Numbered from the stretch's first letter, positions 51,119 to 63,712 are shown. The stretch: 64,000 nucleotides of DNA from Paramecium octaurelia (GCA_905182995.1 CAJJDP010000005.1:310001-374000), one strand, 5' to 3'. Notes: generated by a model from the sequence alone, not told the origin. Made by a program: numbers and translations.

Positions 51119-51828
51119 TAACGGAACTTTTAATATATAATATTTAATATGCTTTAAATCTCAGGAGGTATTAAAGCATTAGTAAGTAATTTATCCTAAT
51201 TATACAGTCTATTAAATAAATCATAATCAAATAGGACTAAGAGATTCTTCTTTATTTCTAAAGTCTATCAATATTGAATTTAGATTAAATGGGAATAAAA
51301 TTACTATTAAAATTATGTATTTTTTTTGCAAAAATATAAAATCCTATTCATAGAAGAATTAAATGCGGGAGAAACCAGAGACGAAGCTTAAAAGGAATGT
51401 ATTAGATTTTGCTAATATTTAAATTAGATCTTTGATTGAATAAATTAAAATTTTTAGTAGTCAGCAGAAGAAAATTGCAATTATTATATTTAGATTCAAA
51501 AATGATTCAAAATGAGTAAATTTGTGCGACAATCTAAATTTAATAATAATGATTAAACTTTAATAAATAATAATATTTTATAATAATATCTTATTTAAAA
51601 CATGAGCTTAAGGATGAATTAAAAATATATAAGATTATGGCTATTTAAATTAAGATTTAATTCAAATATCCATCCGTTATAGTTTAACTTAAGTATTAGA
51701 AGTAAAAAAAATAACAATAAAACTGTAAAGTAAGTTCCTAAATTTTATAAGGACAGAATACATAGTTTATTTTAATAATATTTTGGAAAATGTACTAATA
51801 ATAACAAGTTTTTTAAGTAAATGTTATC
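51119..51828. other. Intergenic region with one small open frame
   Basis: About 700 bases between divergent genes. The only candidate is a 50-residue frame described separately. Otherwise AT-rich and featureless. Confidence 0.45.
51363..51515 (+). CDS. Possible small protein
   Basis: A 50-residue frame beginning MREKPETKLKRNVLDFANIQ, with an Ile-rich end (IAIIIFRFKNDSK). Composition is compatible with a protein, but it is short and has no recognised relative. It could equally be part of a decayed gene. Confidence 0.25.
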
Positions 51829-54800
51829 ATGGTTTTAAGTTATTTATTCCTATAAATTTCATACTTACTTTTTTAATTTCATTTGCCATCTTCAGCAAAG
51901 TGTCGAAACGATTTAAAGTTTTTAAGATTGAAAATATTCTAAACAATAGGAGTTGAAGAACAAATTTAGAATCTTGAACAGTTCAATTTATAATGGAGAA
52001 TTCAAGAATAGTGGTTGGAACATGAGGGATGGGAGGAAGGAAATTTGTGTTATGAGATTATGGAGATAAGAGAAGCTTAGTTATTGTTTATATTATTAAA
52101 TTTAATGCATTTTTTTGTTCATGAAGAAATTAACCTTCTTGAGGTAATAAACTATGATTAATATTATCAAAGGCAGCATAGGATGGAAAATTGGATTTTA
52201 TTAAAAAACAATTGCTCTCTTTAACTTCAAAACAACAGGATTCATTAACATCTAAACACCTTTAAGATGCATGTAAGAAATCTGATTATTATGGAAGAAA
52301 TGCCTTACATTATGTAAATAAATACTTTATAAAGGCTGCTTATAGAGGACATTACGATGTTGTAGAGTATTTTCTCGATCTTCATTGCCTTGATCTGAAT
52401 TCGAAGGATAACTAAGGTATAATCGTATTTTCTAAACTCTTGAATAGGGAATTCAGCTCTTATGTTGGTTTGTGTAAGAGGATACAATTAGGACATTGAT
52501 GAATCTACTATTAAACCGAGGGATAAGTAATTGATAGCAGAAACGAAATACAAAATAGCTAAATTACTTTTATAAAGGGGAGCCACGCTAGGCGAATATT
52601 TAAAAGACTATATAAATAATCCATTACATTGGTCATGCTTTTACGGTGATTTTAAGTTAACCCAGTTGTTATTATGGAAAAATCCTAATCTAAGTAAGAA
52701 TAATTCTAAGATAGTGCTGAAGAAGAACGATAGAAAATAGTTTCCAATCGACGTAGCATTAATGAAAGGAAAAGATCAGGAGACTCAGAAAAAGGTAGTG
52801 AAATACTTAATAGTTAAATTCTTGGCTCATTTCTTCAAGAGTGAGCAACATATTCAGTAGTTAAAAAGTTTAGATGAAAATATGGAAGAGAGCGAATTCG
52901 ATCTCAATTAGGAAGAAATACATAAGGATACAGTAGACAGACGCAAGTATGAAATGGTTGGTCTGAATTATTTGTTTTGGGCAAGTGTTTTAGGTGATTT
53001 GGAGTTGGTGAAGCCATTATTAAAATAATAATTCTCTCCATTTGCTCCCTCATATAAAGGAAGAAATGCAGTTCATGCAGCTGCCTACCATGGACATGAT
53101 AAATTGATAGAACTCTTTTTTGAATCTGAGAATTAGATGAAAAAGTTTAATGTTAAGAAATTGGTAAACATAATGACAATAGAAAAGCCGTAATCAGCCC
53201 TACATATTGCAGTTGAATAAGTATTAAACATAATATTGATTTGATTTTAGGGACATGAAAAGATTGTGAGGTATTTAATTAAAATAGGTGCAGATCATCA
53301 CTTATATAATTTTAGAAATCAAACAGCCTTTGCATCTTCAAGATCGGTAGCCATCAAGGAATTGAGATAAACATTATTAAAAACTGAGAAGAACTTAATT
53401 AAAAGTGGTTACAAATATGTACTGGTCGGAACCAATGCAAGTGAAAATTTAGTAAAATAGCAATTGGACAATATTAAGACTAAAGTGAAAGTAGGTAAAT
53501 TTAAGGCAGTGCCTATACGATCTTATGATGAATCTTGTTTCTATTATATCATTAAGGTCTCAAATGAATTGAAAAATTTAGTTGCTGATTATGAGAAGAT
53601 GATGATCTATAATTTTAAGGAAGGGATAATTTGTCAATTTGACAGAAGCAAAGCAGAGACATATGAGAATTTTCATCATTATCATGATCAATAGATTATT
53701 TTGTCATTATTGTATGACGAATTTGATTTGGATTAGTTTCTTCATGATAAATTGTTATTAGATCACTTCCCATTACATGATGATGAGGAGAAGGTACTGA
53801 TCTATAATTAATGGAAAAGAGAGAAATGGGAACTACTCAAAGAACCATTATCATTGAAATCAAATTAATGTAGAACACCAAGTGCAATTAAAGCATATTT
53901 TGGAGCAGAAGTTGGATTCTTTTTTGTATTTTTAAGTTTCTTCACTACTTGGCTATTCATTCCAGCTGTACCAGGCATAATGCTTGGTGTTTATGTCTAT
54001 GCAACAAATGAAATCAACTCTTTATTTGTTCCGATATACACTATAGCTTTAGCTGTTTGGGCAACTATCTTTTTTGAATTTTGGAAGAGAAAACAAAGCG
54101 AAATGATGTTTCAATTCGACATGCATGTTGAGACTGAAGAAAAGTAGACAATTCCATCATTCAAAGGACAATTTTGGATTGAAGATGTCACTCACAAGAT
54201 TGAGATTAAATATTCTACTAGAGACAGATGGAAATACTATAAATCAGTTACACCTTTGGTGCTTTTGGCTGTAATATTGATAGCAGGGGAGTAGATTGGT
54301 TACTATTATATTATTCAATTGAAAGAACGCACCACTGAATTTACTATACTGTGTTCTATTGGTTTGGGCATATCAATAAAAATTACTAACGAAATATTTA
54401 ACTATTTTGCTAGATTATCGCTTGAATATGAAAATCATTAGTATCAAAATGAATTGGAGGATGTCTACATAATAAAAGTGTTCTCTTTTGCTTTTTTGAA
54501 TTCATTTGGTCGTTTATTCTACAAATCTGTCATTGATCCAGACGCAGATGAATTAAATATCATGTCTATTACATTTACTATTGTGTGGGCCATCATGCAC
54601 TATCTTAGATTTACGATTATCCCTTTGATTCATTACTCAATCAAGAAGTATTTCTTGAATAAAGAATTCGAATTGTTTTTGGAAGGAAAATGGAGAAAAA
54701 TGTACACGTCATAAATGGCCAGCATTTTAGATAATGAAACTCAAAATCAGACCAATAAAAGCTTTGACAGAAAAAGTATGGGCTATAAAAAGTTCCTTAG

Positions 54801-55395
54801 ATCGGTTGAGTTGAATAAGATTATGATTCCCACTCCCAATCATGTTGATCAATTTACTTATTTTGTAAGGCTATTCAATATATTTTAGATTCTCCAATTT
54901 TGCATGGTTACTATGTTTAGTGCCAGTTCGCAATTAATACCCATTGCTATTTTGATATTTAACATTATCAATTTGGATGGTCTCCTTTATGGCTTCATTA
55001 CTTTTGTAAAGAGACCCAGAGCTGAAGCTAAGAAATCAATTGGATTATGGAATAGTGTATTACTCATTGTTGGATACATAGGTACAATAATTAATTGTTT
55101 GACAATCTACTATGCAAATTAAGATTAATTAAACAATTTGATTGGCAAAGTAGATGAAACAGATGAATCATCAGTAATATTCGCATTAATTTGATAGCAA
55201 GCTCTTCGAAATTTCTTACTTCTTATTGCTGCAGAACACATTGTAATTGGGCTTAAGTTTATAATTGAAACGGTGATTCCTGATGAGCCAGGATGGGTGA
55301 CAAAAGTCTTGAAAAGATAAGAATACTTATTGGAACAAATGATGAAAAATGTCGAAATTGATGGTTCTTAATGTGAAAAATTAAAAGATGATTGA
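51829..55395 (+). CDS. Ankyrin-repeat anoctamin (TMEM16) channel or scramblase
   Basis: Introns of 29, 21, 31, 30 and 24 nt leave 1,143 residues, a multiple of three. The N-terminal half holds ankyrin repeats (YYGRNALHYAAYRGHYDVVE, NPLHWSCFYGDFKLTQLLL, GRNAVHAAAYHGHDKLIELF, SALHIAVEQGHEKIVRYLIK). The C-terminal half is an anoctamin: FGAEVGFFFVFLSFFTTWLF, ALAVWATIFFEFWKRKQ, LEYENHQYQNELEDVYI, SSQLIPIAILIFNIINLDG and IAAEHIVIGLKFIIETVIPD. These match the ANO8/ANO10 side of the family. Anoctamins are calcium-regulated lipid scramblases or ion channels. The ankyrin domain would tether or regulate it. The start at 51829 is the first ATG of the open frame; the first 70 residues are uncertain. Confidence 0.9.
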
Positions 55396-55447
55396 TGATG
55401 TTATAATATTTTAATTAAAAATTTCTATATTTATTAAAATAATTTTA

Positions 55448-57190
55448 ATGCAGAACAATCAATAGCAACTGAAAACTTCCAATTAACTCAAAACTAATAA
55501 GCCTCCTATTGATATTCGATCGTCAAGAAATAATTATGAGTAATCAGCAGATAAGTCTTCAATAAATAAGTCCTTTAATGATAAAAAAAAATCTATTCCA
55601 AAAGCACATGCTATTTTACAAGAGTTGTTTTACAAAAGATAAAATTCTCAAGAGCAATTATTTAACAGAACCTCCAGTCCAAAATCATAACTAGACAACA
55701 CATCTATAAATAAATCATAACGATCTATTTCACCTCAATTGCTTTATTAAATGCCCTTTGAGATTAAAAAAATCTACTAATAAATTAATCACAGACTAGA
55801 TTAATAAAAATAATAACAAAATTACAAAAATAAAGATACTTAAAAATATAAGACCGAAGAATCAAAGTCTCATAAAAATGAATCAACAAGTTCTACTATA
55901 AATGATTCAGATGAATAAATTTAAAATTTCATTAATTAAGAGGAAATCGTGTTTACCATCATGGCAGTTATTAGTAGAAAAAAGAAAGTCATCAATTAAT
56001 GTAAAAATTATCTTAATCGAATATCTCTCTTTATATTGGAAGAAAAGGATAAAATTACATAACAAATACTATCTAAGTAAATACATCTAGAGAGAATAGG
56101 CATCTTGGTTATTCTATACAAAGCATTATCAGATACTTTTGAAGAAGATCAATAGAATTTAAAGAACCTGTTATTCTATATACACAACAGTATGATTTTG
56201 CATCTTCAATTAATCAATCAATCTAATACTCTCTCATAATCTCAAAGGGCATTAATACAAGCCAGATTAAATAAAGTCAGACCATAAAAAAACTATCAAT
56301 TTTTAGATATCAATTTAATCCGTAAAAATTGCAATGTCGTTTATTCACTCCTCGTATTATTGTACTTATTTTATCAAAATTTCTTAGTATTGAAAATTCA
56401 ACAGATGATAAACTTAGCTCTTTAGAAAAAACCTTGGCAAACCTAGATAGAATCACATTACATTAGGGAACCGAATTCATTAAGCAGGAATATCAAAAAA
56501 TTGTATGATTTCTTACCTTATTTTGTAGTTGTCTCATATTGAATAGTTAAGATTGACAATGGATTCATAAGATTTCTAATTTGACTATGAAGAAGTGATA
56601 GATTGTTATTAGATACCTTATTTATCTAAGACGAATAGATACACTTTAGTAATAGATCTAGATGAGACATTGGTTCATTATTAAGAAGTAACAATTGATT
56701 TTGTATATAGTTAGTAGATGAGGGCCAATTCTTAGTTAGACCTTTTGCATAGCAATTTCTGAAGGACATGTCCAAATTTTATGAGATTGTTATTTTTACT
56801 GCTGCACAACAAGATTATGCAGATTTCATTTTAGATCTTATTGATGAAGATAAATCCATCACCCATAGACTATACAGATAACATACCACTTTGGTCAAAA
56901 ATACATATGTAAAGGATATTTAAAAGATTGGAAGAGATATTAAGAAAACAATAATCATAGATAATTTGGCTGAAAATTTTTAACTGCAACCTGACAATGG
57001 AATACAAATCTAAAGTTGGTACGGGGATTTAGATGATCAAGCTCTATTATTGTTGTCCCCATTATTAATGTAAATTGTCTAGAAGAAGATTCCAGATGTA
57101 AGGGATGCTCTAAGGAAGTTCAGGGACCAAATGCAAAGAAACATAGAGGCTGGAATATCAGATCCTCATTTGCATTTAAGCTTAGAGTGA
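55448..57190 (+). CDS. CTD/SCP-type HAD phosphatase (NIF domain)
   Basis: A long Ser/Gln/Lys-rich N-terminal region (about 350 residues, not fully resolved into exons) leads to a C-terminal NIF/FCP domain: RYTLVIDLDETLVHY with the catalytic DLDET, GQFLVRPFAQQFLKDMSK, EIVIFTAAQQDYADFILDL and IIIDNLAENFQLQPDNGIQI, ending with LRKFRDQMQRNIEAG. Such enzymes dephosphorylate the RNA polymerase II tail or other phosphoserine proteins. Introns near 56503 (26 nt) and 56684 (23 nt) are supported by the domain frame. The polymerase tail is the usual target, but that cannot be read here. Confidence 0.85.
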
Positions 57191-57256
57191 AAAGATATAT
57201 ATTATCACAATTTTTGATTATTTAAATATTTATTTATCTTATCTAAATTGATTTAT

Positions 57257-57808
57257 ATGGAAATCTCCTTGCATTTTCTATATCATTCATTAATTTTTGT
57301 TTTCTTAATTTGGTAAGTTTATAATGCTCCGATTGCTTATTAAATTGAAGTTACTCTTTGCAAAAATGGTCGAATTGATACTAACATAATTATAATTCAT
57401 TATATACCTTATCCACTAGCTGTCTTATATTCAAATAACATAAAGTTTTAAATAGTAGTTCTAGAATCTACTTATGTTTCTCCTAATGAATTGTACAATA
57501 GTTGCCAATCAAGAAATCACCTTCAATATCTTAAACAGCTTATAGAATTTCAGGAGCTGAATAATTGTAATTTTTTTGAATATGAGAAAGTAATAATATT
57601 CTAGATATTATGTTTGTAATTAATTTTTTTGATTGTGCCATCTAACCAATCAAAAATGTAGACTTCTCTTCCTTCTTTAAAATTTTTTTTCAATAATTCT
57701 CCAGTAATCAATAATTCACTAAGAGTGCCATATGGAATTGAGAATATTGGACTTGAGGCATATATTTTTAATAATTATTCTCGAGATAACTTGAGAATTT
57801 CAATTTGA
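57257..57808 (+). CDS. Possible secreted or membrane protein, 3' end uncertain
   Basis: An open frame of 183 residues starts with a hydrophobic signal-like segment (LHFLYHSLIFVFLIWQVYN), then AYQIEVTLCKNGRIDTN. The 3' half overlaps a better-supported minus-strand gene from 57550. It is therefore likely that this gene ends earlier through an intron I did not resolve, or that part of it is not translated. No family recognised. Confidence 0.35.
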
Positions 57809-58856
57809 ATCCTTTACCTAAGAATTTTTCAAATATAAATTAGAATACTTGAACTATATGTTATAATTATTGAACATAGTATCCAAATCTACCATCGAGT
57901 TTTAATGATTCATTATTGTAGAACTGCCATCATATCATTTCTCAACTTTCTCATTTAATTTATTCCATTATCCATTCTTAAATGTATACCCAACATCAAA
58001 AATTTTATCAGTTATTCTACCTGATTAATCTAGAGTTCTTCTTTGGCCACAAAAGATATAGATATTACTCAAATTAATCAAAAATCATACTTATTGTAGC
58101 ACCCTCCCAAATAGTTGAATGCATCATTTGGTATATTGGGGAGATAATCGACAGAAACTTATTTTTCTAAAGTGAAAGGGTCTTTAGGAAATAGGATTCT
58201 GTCAAATAAATTGGTTGATTCCAAATTTTTTACTCTGCCTCCCATTACATAGATGATGTTCTCCTTTTCTGAGCCTTATTCTTTTGCAAAAAATTAATTT
58301 TCATATTGGAAGTGTTTTTCTGGAGTTGTCTTAATTTCATAATCCTAACATACTCCTAAAAATGGATAATATACAACAAGCTCTAGATATTAATAAACTA
58401 TACCACGCTTCCTGTATTCTTTCCATCTTTGTAAAGTTTCTTAAAACCAAAAATAAATTGAATCCCATTTCAATTAAATTTTAGGATTTTCTGAACATAG
58501 CTTTTTACTATTCAAGTTTTGCTTTTAATGCTTACTTCATTTAATTAACCTAAAATCTTTCTATTTTCCTTGATGCAGTTTGAAAGATATGGAGTCTTTT
58601 ATTTTTAAAATAGTATAATTCATTTGCTCAAGTGTCTTAGATTAAGATTTTCATATTGAGATTATTTTTGATATGGATAATCTAAATAATAGGGCATGCT
58701 CCAGGAATTTTAAGTTGTGTCTTTCTACAGGAAATCTTGAAAAAAAAATGTGCATTGGAGATTTAACTTTACTTCTTATCCTATTTTATGTGAAATAGAG
58801 AGTTCAACATAATAAGAAACATTTTTGATAAATGTAACTCTTCTATTCTGAAACAT
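57550..58856 (-). CDS. Kelch-like beta-propeller protein
   Basis: Several short introns join protein-like frames. Segments such as SEKENIIYVMGGRVKN, NNIYIFCGQRRTLDQSGR and FKEGREVYIFDWLDGTIK have the aromatic/GG pattern of kelch blades. The N-terminal 60 residues (MFQNRRVTFIKNVSYYVEL) are less clear. The blade count cannot be settled without full exon structure. The part from 57981 upward is duplicated after the N at 59324. The complete gene is this copy. The overlap with the plus-strand frame at 57550-57808 is unresolved. Confidence 0.55.
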
Positions 58857-59323
58857 TCCCATAAAGTATTTATTCCATGACACTTTTCAATTGGTGAATT
58901 TAATAGTAAATAAATTTAATGTTAAAGAGATACTTTTATAAATGGGTAGAATATCACATATCAAAAATAAACCAGAGACAGTTTTTGATCAATGCCACCA
59001 TCTTCAGATACAAACAACTATTTCGGAAAGTAACTAAAACTAAAATATTTGATAGACGATAAAAGCAATTAAATAATAGAGACACACTGAGTATCAAACC
59101 TTATTGAAACAAAAAGTTTTCAAAGCCTTCAAAACCATAATCTAAAATGTATACCCATTCATTCTACCTTTCAATAGAGACAAGTTATTCTTAAGTAAAT
59201 CAAAATTCTCAAATTGAAGAGATATTTTGAAAAAATGAAAAGTGTAGCATAAGGTTAAATAAAGGACAGAGAAGTTAATAATGCCATTATTGAATGTTAC
59301 AACGATAAATTATTAATGAAATG
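57981..59323. repeat. First copy of an exact 1,343-bp direct duplicate (assembly overlap)
   Basis: Matches 59325-60667 base for base where compared, with a single N at 59324 between. The copy stops inside the Sfi1-like gene. Same pattern as the duplicate at 38-41 kb, so an unmerged contig overlap is the likely cause. Confidence 0.85.
58992..59323 (+). CDS. Truncated duplicate of the Sfi1-like gene start
   Basis: Identical to the 5' end of the gene at 60336, cut by the N. Not a separate gene. Confidence 0.55.
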
Positions 59324-59324
59324 N

Positions 59325-60667
59325 AATGTATACCCAACATCAAAAATTTTATCAGTTATTCTACCTGATTAATCTAGAGTTCTTCTTTGGCCACAAAAGA
59401 TATAGATATTACTCAAATTAATCAAAAATCATACTTATTGTAGCACCCTCCCAAATAGTTGAATGCATCATTTGGTATATTGGGGAGATAATCGACAGAA
59501 ACTTATTTTTCTAAAGTGAAAGGGTCTTTAGGAAATAGGATTCTGTCAAATAAATTGGTTGATTCCAAATTTTTTACTCTGCCTCCCATTACATAGATGA
59601 TGTTCTCCTTTTCTGAGCCTTATTCTTTTGCAAAAAATTAATTTTCATATTGGAAGTGTTTTTCTGGAGTTGTCTTAATTTCATAATCCTAACATACTCC
59701 TAAAAATGGATAATATACAACAAGCTCTAGATATTAATAAACTATACCACGCTTCCTGTATTCTTTCCATCTTTGTAAAGTTTCTTAAAACCAAAAATAA
59801 ATTGAATCCCATTTCAATTAAATTTTAGGATTTTCTGAACATAGCTTTTTACTATTCAAGTTTTGCTTTTAATGCTTACTTCATTTAATTAACCTAAAAT
59901 CTTTCTATTTTCCTTGATGCAGTTTGAAAGATATGGAGTCTTTTATTTTTAAAATAGTATAATTCATTTGCTCAAGTGTCTTAGATTAAGATTTTCATAT
60001 TGAGATTATTTTTGATATGGATAATCTAAATAATAGGGCATGCTCCAGGAATTTTAAGTTGTGTCTTTCTACAGGAAATCTTGAAAAAAAAATGTGCATT
60101 GGAGATTTAACTTTACTTCTTATCCTATTTTATGTGAAATAGAGAGTTCAACATAATAAGAAACATTTTTGATAAATGTAACTCTTCTATTCTGAAACAT
60201 TCCCATAAAGTATTTATTCCATGACACTTTTCAATTGGTGAATTTAATAGTAAATAAATTTAATGTTAAAGAGATACTTTTATAAATGGGTAGAATATCA
60301 CATATCAAAAATAAACCAGAGACAGTTTTTGATCAATGCCACCATCTTCAGATACAAACAACTATTTCGGAAAGTAACTAAAACTAAAATATTTGATAGA
60401 CGATAAAAGCAATTAAATAATAGAGACACACTGAGTATCAAACCTTATTGAAACAAAAAGTTTTCAAAGCCTTCAAAACCATAATCTAAAATGTATACCC
60501 ATTCATTCTACCTTTCAATAGAGACAAGTTATTCTTAAGTAAATCAAAATTCTCAAATTGAAGAGATATTTTGAAAAAATGAAAAGTGTAGCATAAGGTT
60601 AAATAAAGGACAGAGAAGTTAATAATGCCATTATTGAATGTTACAACGATAAATTATTAATGAAATG
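59325..60667. repeat. Second copy of the exact 1,343-bp direct duplicate
   Basis: Repeats 57981-59323 with an offset of 1,344 bases. It contains the 5' two-thirds of the kelch-like gene again (minus strand, ATG at 60198-60200) without its 3' end. It then continues into unique Sfi1-like sequence. Confidence 0.85.
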
Positions 60668-61859
60668 GTTTCTAAAATTAAGGAAAGCATCAAAAATTTT
60701 GAAAAAGAGAAAGAATAATGAAAAAACAATCATAAAAAAGAAGAAGTAATTATATTTTGATAAATGGGTGATTGAACTGTAAAATTATAGATTACACCTC
60801 TAATTACTTTAAGATTCTACTGTATATTATAATGAAGTCTTAATAAAAAAAGCGTTTAAAGGTTGGAAAAGACATATGTTAGATTCAAAGATATATTAAA
60901 CTCAATTGGAATAGGTTTGTAAAATATTTAAGAGTTGGAGGAATTACACAAAAGAATAAAACAATAAAAGAAATTCTAAATACTAACCAATACATAATAA
61001 ATGGAGAAAACAAACATTTTTTAATTATTGGAAGGATGCAACTTTGGATTCTTAAAAAGATAAACTAGCGAAAGGATTCTACATGTACAAGATTTTTTAG
61101 AGTTGGAAATAGTATATAGAAGAAATCAAATAAATATAATTGAAGTTGTAGGATAAAGAATTAATACTGACAGTCTAAATTGAGAAGAAAAGAAAAAAAC
61201 GATATTTGATATTTTGGAGACGTGCTTATGAAAGCAAAATAGAGAAGAAAGGGTTAAATAAAGTAATGTTACAAGCAAAGTTGAAATAAAGAAAATTGGA
61301 ACTTTTAATTTAAGGGTTTAGATCATTCAAAAATAACTGGAAATTGAACAAATATTAATAGTATAAGAGGATTAAATTTGTTTAAATGATCTTTTATTCA
61401 ATTAAATATTTTACAGATCTTTCGAAAATGAAGATGGAATAATTAATAAATTATTAAAATAAAAAGAGATTACAATAACTAAGCAAAGTATTTAATTCAT
61501 TAAAATATGATTACGATTTGATAAAGTAAAAAGATGAGAAGGCCCAAAATTATTATAATAGTATATATAAAATAATATTTAGAAAGATTATAAAGAGATT
61601 ACTTTCAGTTGTTTATAAAAGGAGTAATAAAATAATACTAAAGGGAGTTGAAATTAAGTTCCCAATTCTACATCTAAAGAAGAATTATCTATACATTTGG
61701 TGCTTTGAAATCACACTGGGAATCTTAAAGGAAAATAAAAATGAATAAGAAAAAGTTAGAGAAATATTTAGGAATTAAGCAATTTAAACTGTTAAAGAAC
61801 TCATTCAAAAAAATGAGAGCATATCTTATAAGTTTGAGAAAAGGAAAGAAAAAGTATGA
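60336..61859 (+). CDS. Sfi1-like centrin-binding repeat protein
   Basis: Three introns (26, 26 and 29 nt) leave 480 residues. From about residue 60 on, helices recur with a central tryptophan: MKWFLKLRKASKIL, FKGWKRHMLDSK, FKSWRNYTKEQN, FNYWKDATLDSQ, FQSWKQYIEEIK, FWRRAYESKIEKK and NNWKLNKYQQYKR. This is the Sfi1 repeat pattern (AxxxLLxxxFxxWxxR), which makes a long helix that binds centrins in basal bodies and contractile fibres. Paramecium uses Sfi1-like proteins with centrins in its infraciliary lattice. The start is the ATG at 60336-60338. Confidence 0.83.
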
Positions 61860-61912
61860 TAAATATTTCGATTTAATTATAGATTATTGTAATTAGAATT
61901 CAATGTGTTTTA

Positions 61913-62701
61913 TCAATGGAGGCTATAGACAAAGTTGAAAATGCTAAAAAAGCAATGTTGATATTAATTAATAATAATATTCAAAGATACCCAATTAATA
62001 ATCTATTTTTTGAGAGGTTTAACAATTCTCTCTGTACCAGTAGGAGTGATGATAAGAATTTCAACATTGTCACCCGTGTGTGTGTCTCTTTAAGCAGCAC
62101 AACCGAAGCAATCTAATATGAGATCTAAATTTTCTTATTGAGTTTAAGGGAAAGTTTTATTGATTTTATTGTAACCTTTGAGTTAATTATCTAAAACAGC
62201 TGTCCACCGCCTTAAACACCATAAGTCATTTAATCATAACTACCAATTGCATCATACCCATAAACAACTCCATTGTTATTTTCATCAAGGCTGCCAATAA
62301 GTTGAAAGTGTAATAAGGGAAAAATCTTTTAGAATAAAGTTCTCTAGATAGCAAATGAGCTACAGTTTGTGTTGAAGCCTTGCTTATTTTATAATTAAAT
62401 ACTTAAACTTCATTTTAGAATTCATATAATTGCAGTCTTTATTACAAGAATTTCCTTAAGGCTATAAAATCTGCATATTAACCAGCAGTAGCTTAAACAC
62501 ACTTATCAGTCAATTATGATAACTTAGTTGCATCTCGAGTGAGTATATTATAACCATTGCTCAATCTAGGGTCTACTGCTACTAACACAGATCCAGGAAT
62601 TCCAACAGCTTGCCATTTTTATTAGATGTCTTACCTAATACAGTTCCTGAATTATCATGATAAGGACTCCATTAATCTGATTTATGGGTAATATTTGACA
62701 T
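61913..62701 (-). CDS. Proteasome subunit beta type 6 (PSMB1), apparently frame-broken
   Basis: Read in order the segments match the beta-6 subunit (human PSMB1) of the 20S core: SDQWSPYHDNSGTVL, GIPGSVLVAVDPRLSNGY, ILTRDATKLSQLTDKC, VAHLLSRELYSKRFFPYY, GVVYGYDAIGSYDQMTYG and DTHTGDNVEILIITPTGTER. A 26-nt intron follows GTVL. Two places (after FFPYYTF and after GVQGGGQ) need a change of frame that no intron supplies. As beta-6 is essential, this is either a decaying extra copy or a sequence with small base-calling errors. Beta-6 lacks the catalytic N-terminal threonine by nature. Confidence 0.8.
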
Positions 62702-62765
62702 AACTGGCCTTTCTGACTTGAAATGCTTTTTTACTTCATTTACTGGGATACACATTTAAAAAATA

Positions 62766-63548
62766 ATGAAGTTCCATCATACTAATCTAATCAATTCTAA
62801 TTATGAGGATTTCATTATAAATAAATATAATTTATCAATGAAGGTTAATAAGAATTTGTAAGATGCGATTATTAATCTGAATTCTTTAAGTATTCCAAGG
62901 ACTGAGATAGTTATTGGAAGAATCTTTAGCAAACCAGGATAATTATATAAAGATTTGTTTACAGAGGATGAGATTAAGAAATTTCAGAATAATCTGCATA
63001 TTGCAGAATAGCAATTAGCAAATATTGTTAATGCCTTTACATTTGTATTAATGCATGTTGTTGCAGAAAGAAATTTGAGTTAAGTTGAAGAAGTACTAGC
63101 ATAAAATGGAATGGTATTATACTATTCTATATTTAATAGTCCTAAGATCATATTGAGGTTTTTAGACAATAATGGATACAATATGGAAATGAGTATTCTA
63201 TTAGAATAAGAGAGAAGCCAATTGCTGTTCAAGACGTATTACATTCTTTTAATTGGAAAATCAGTTTATAAGTTGATGAATCAAGATTACCATAAAAGAG
63301 TATTCTATAATAAAGTATGAATTACAGATGTAGCTAATTTTATGAATGTTGACGGTAAAATTGAAGATGCGAATGATTTATATTCATATGATGCTAGAAA
63401 TCCAGCTACAACCTTTGTGTTCGAAACTAAACCCTCTGGAGAATCTAATAAAGTTGAGAAATTTAGTATAAAGTTTTAGAAGGCTTAGATTCAAGATCTA
63501 TTTGAAAATTTAGAAAGCATTTAAGAAAGTTTGGATAAATTAATTTGA
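62766..63548 (+). CDS. COMM-domain protein (COMMD family)
   Basis: Introns of 26 and 19 nt leave 245 residues. An N-terminal helical bundle of about 150 residues (FQNNLHIAEQQLANIVNAF) precedes a C-terminal COMM domain: DVLHSFNWKISLQVDESRL, TTFVFETKPSGES, and the final helix IQDLFENLESIQESLDKLI. COMMD proteins act in the Commander complex for endosomal recycling. Which of the ten COMMDs it is cannot be told. The 19-nt second intron is at the lower size limit, so that junction is the least certain part. It is divergent with the proteasome gene, 64 bases away. Confidence 0.75.
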
Positions 63549-63598
63549 TAATATTATTATCCTAATTGTTAAATTATAAACATACATAAACCAAAAAA

Positions 63599-63712
63599 AT
63601 GAAAATATAAACTGTAGAATTTCTATTAAGAAAACCATTCCTAAGGTGTTTAAGAAGGGAAGAGGGAATGAAAATAAAAGTAATGTTAGACTAGGAAATT
63701 CTTCAGTATTGA
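63599..63712 (+). CDS. Short open frame, possible first exon
   Basis: MKIQTVEFLLRKPFLRCLRR begins a 37-residue frame. Downstream in another frame lies a protein-like stretch (IDLIHTYALNVVHSYINSHN) up to about 63800, so this may be the first exon of a small gene whose intron I could not place. No family recognised. Confidence 0.3.

Noticed and set aside
57981-60667. Tandem duplication of the kelch and Sfi1-like genes
   Set aside because: Same single-N pattern and complete identity; treated as an artefact.
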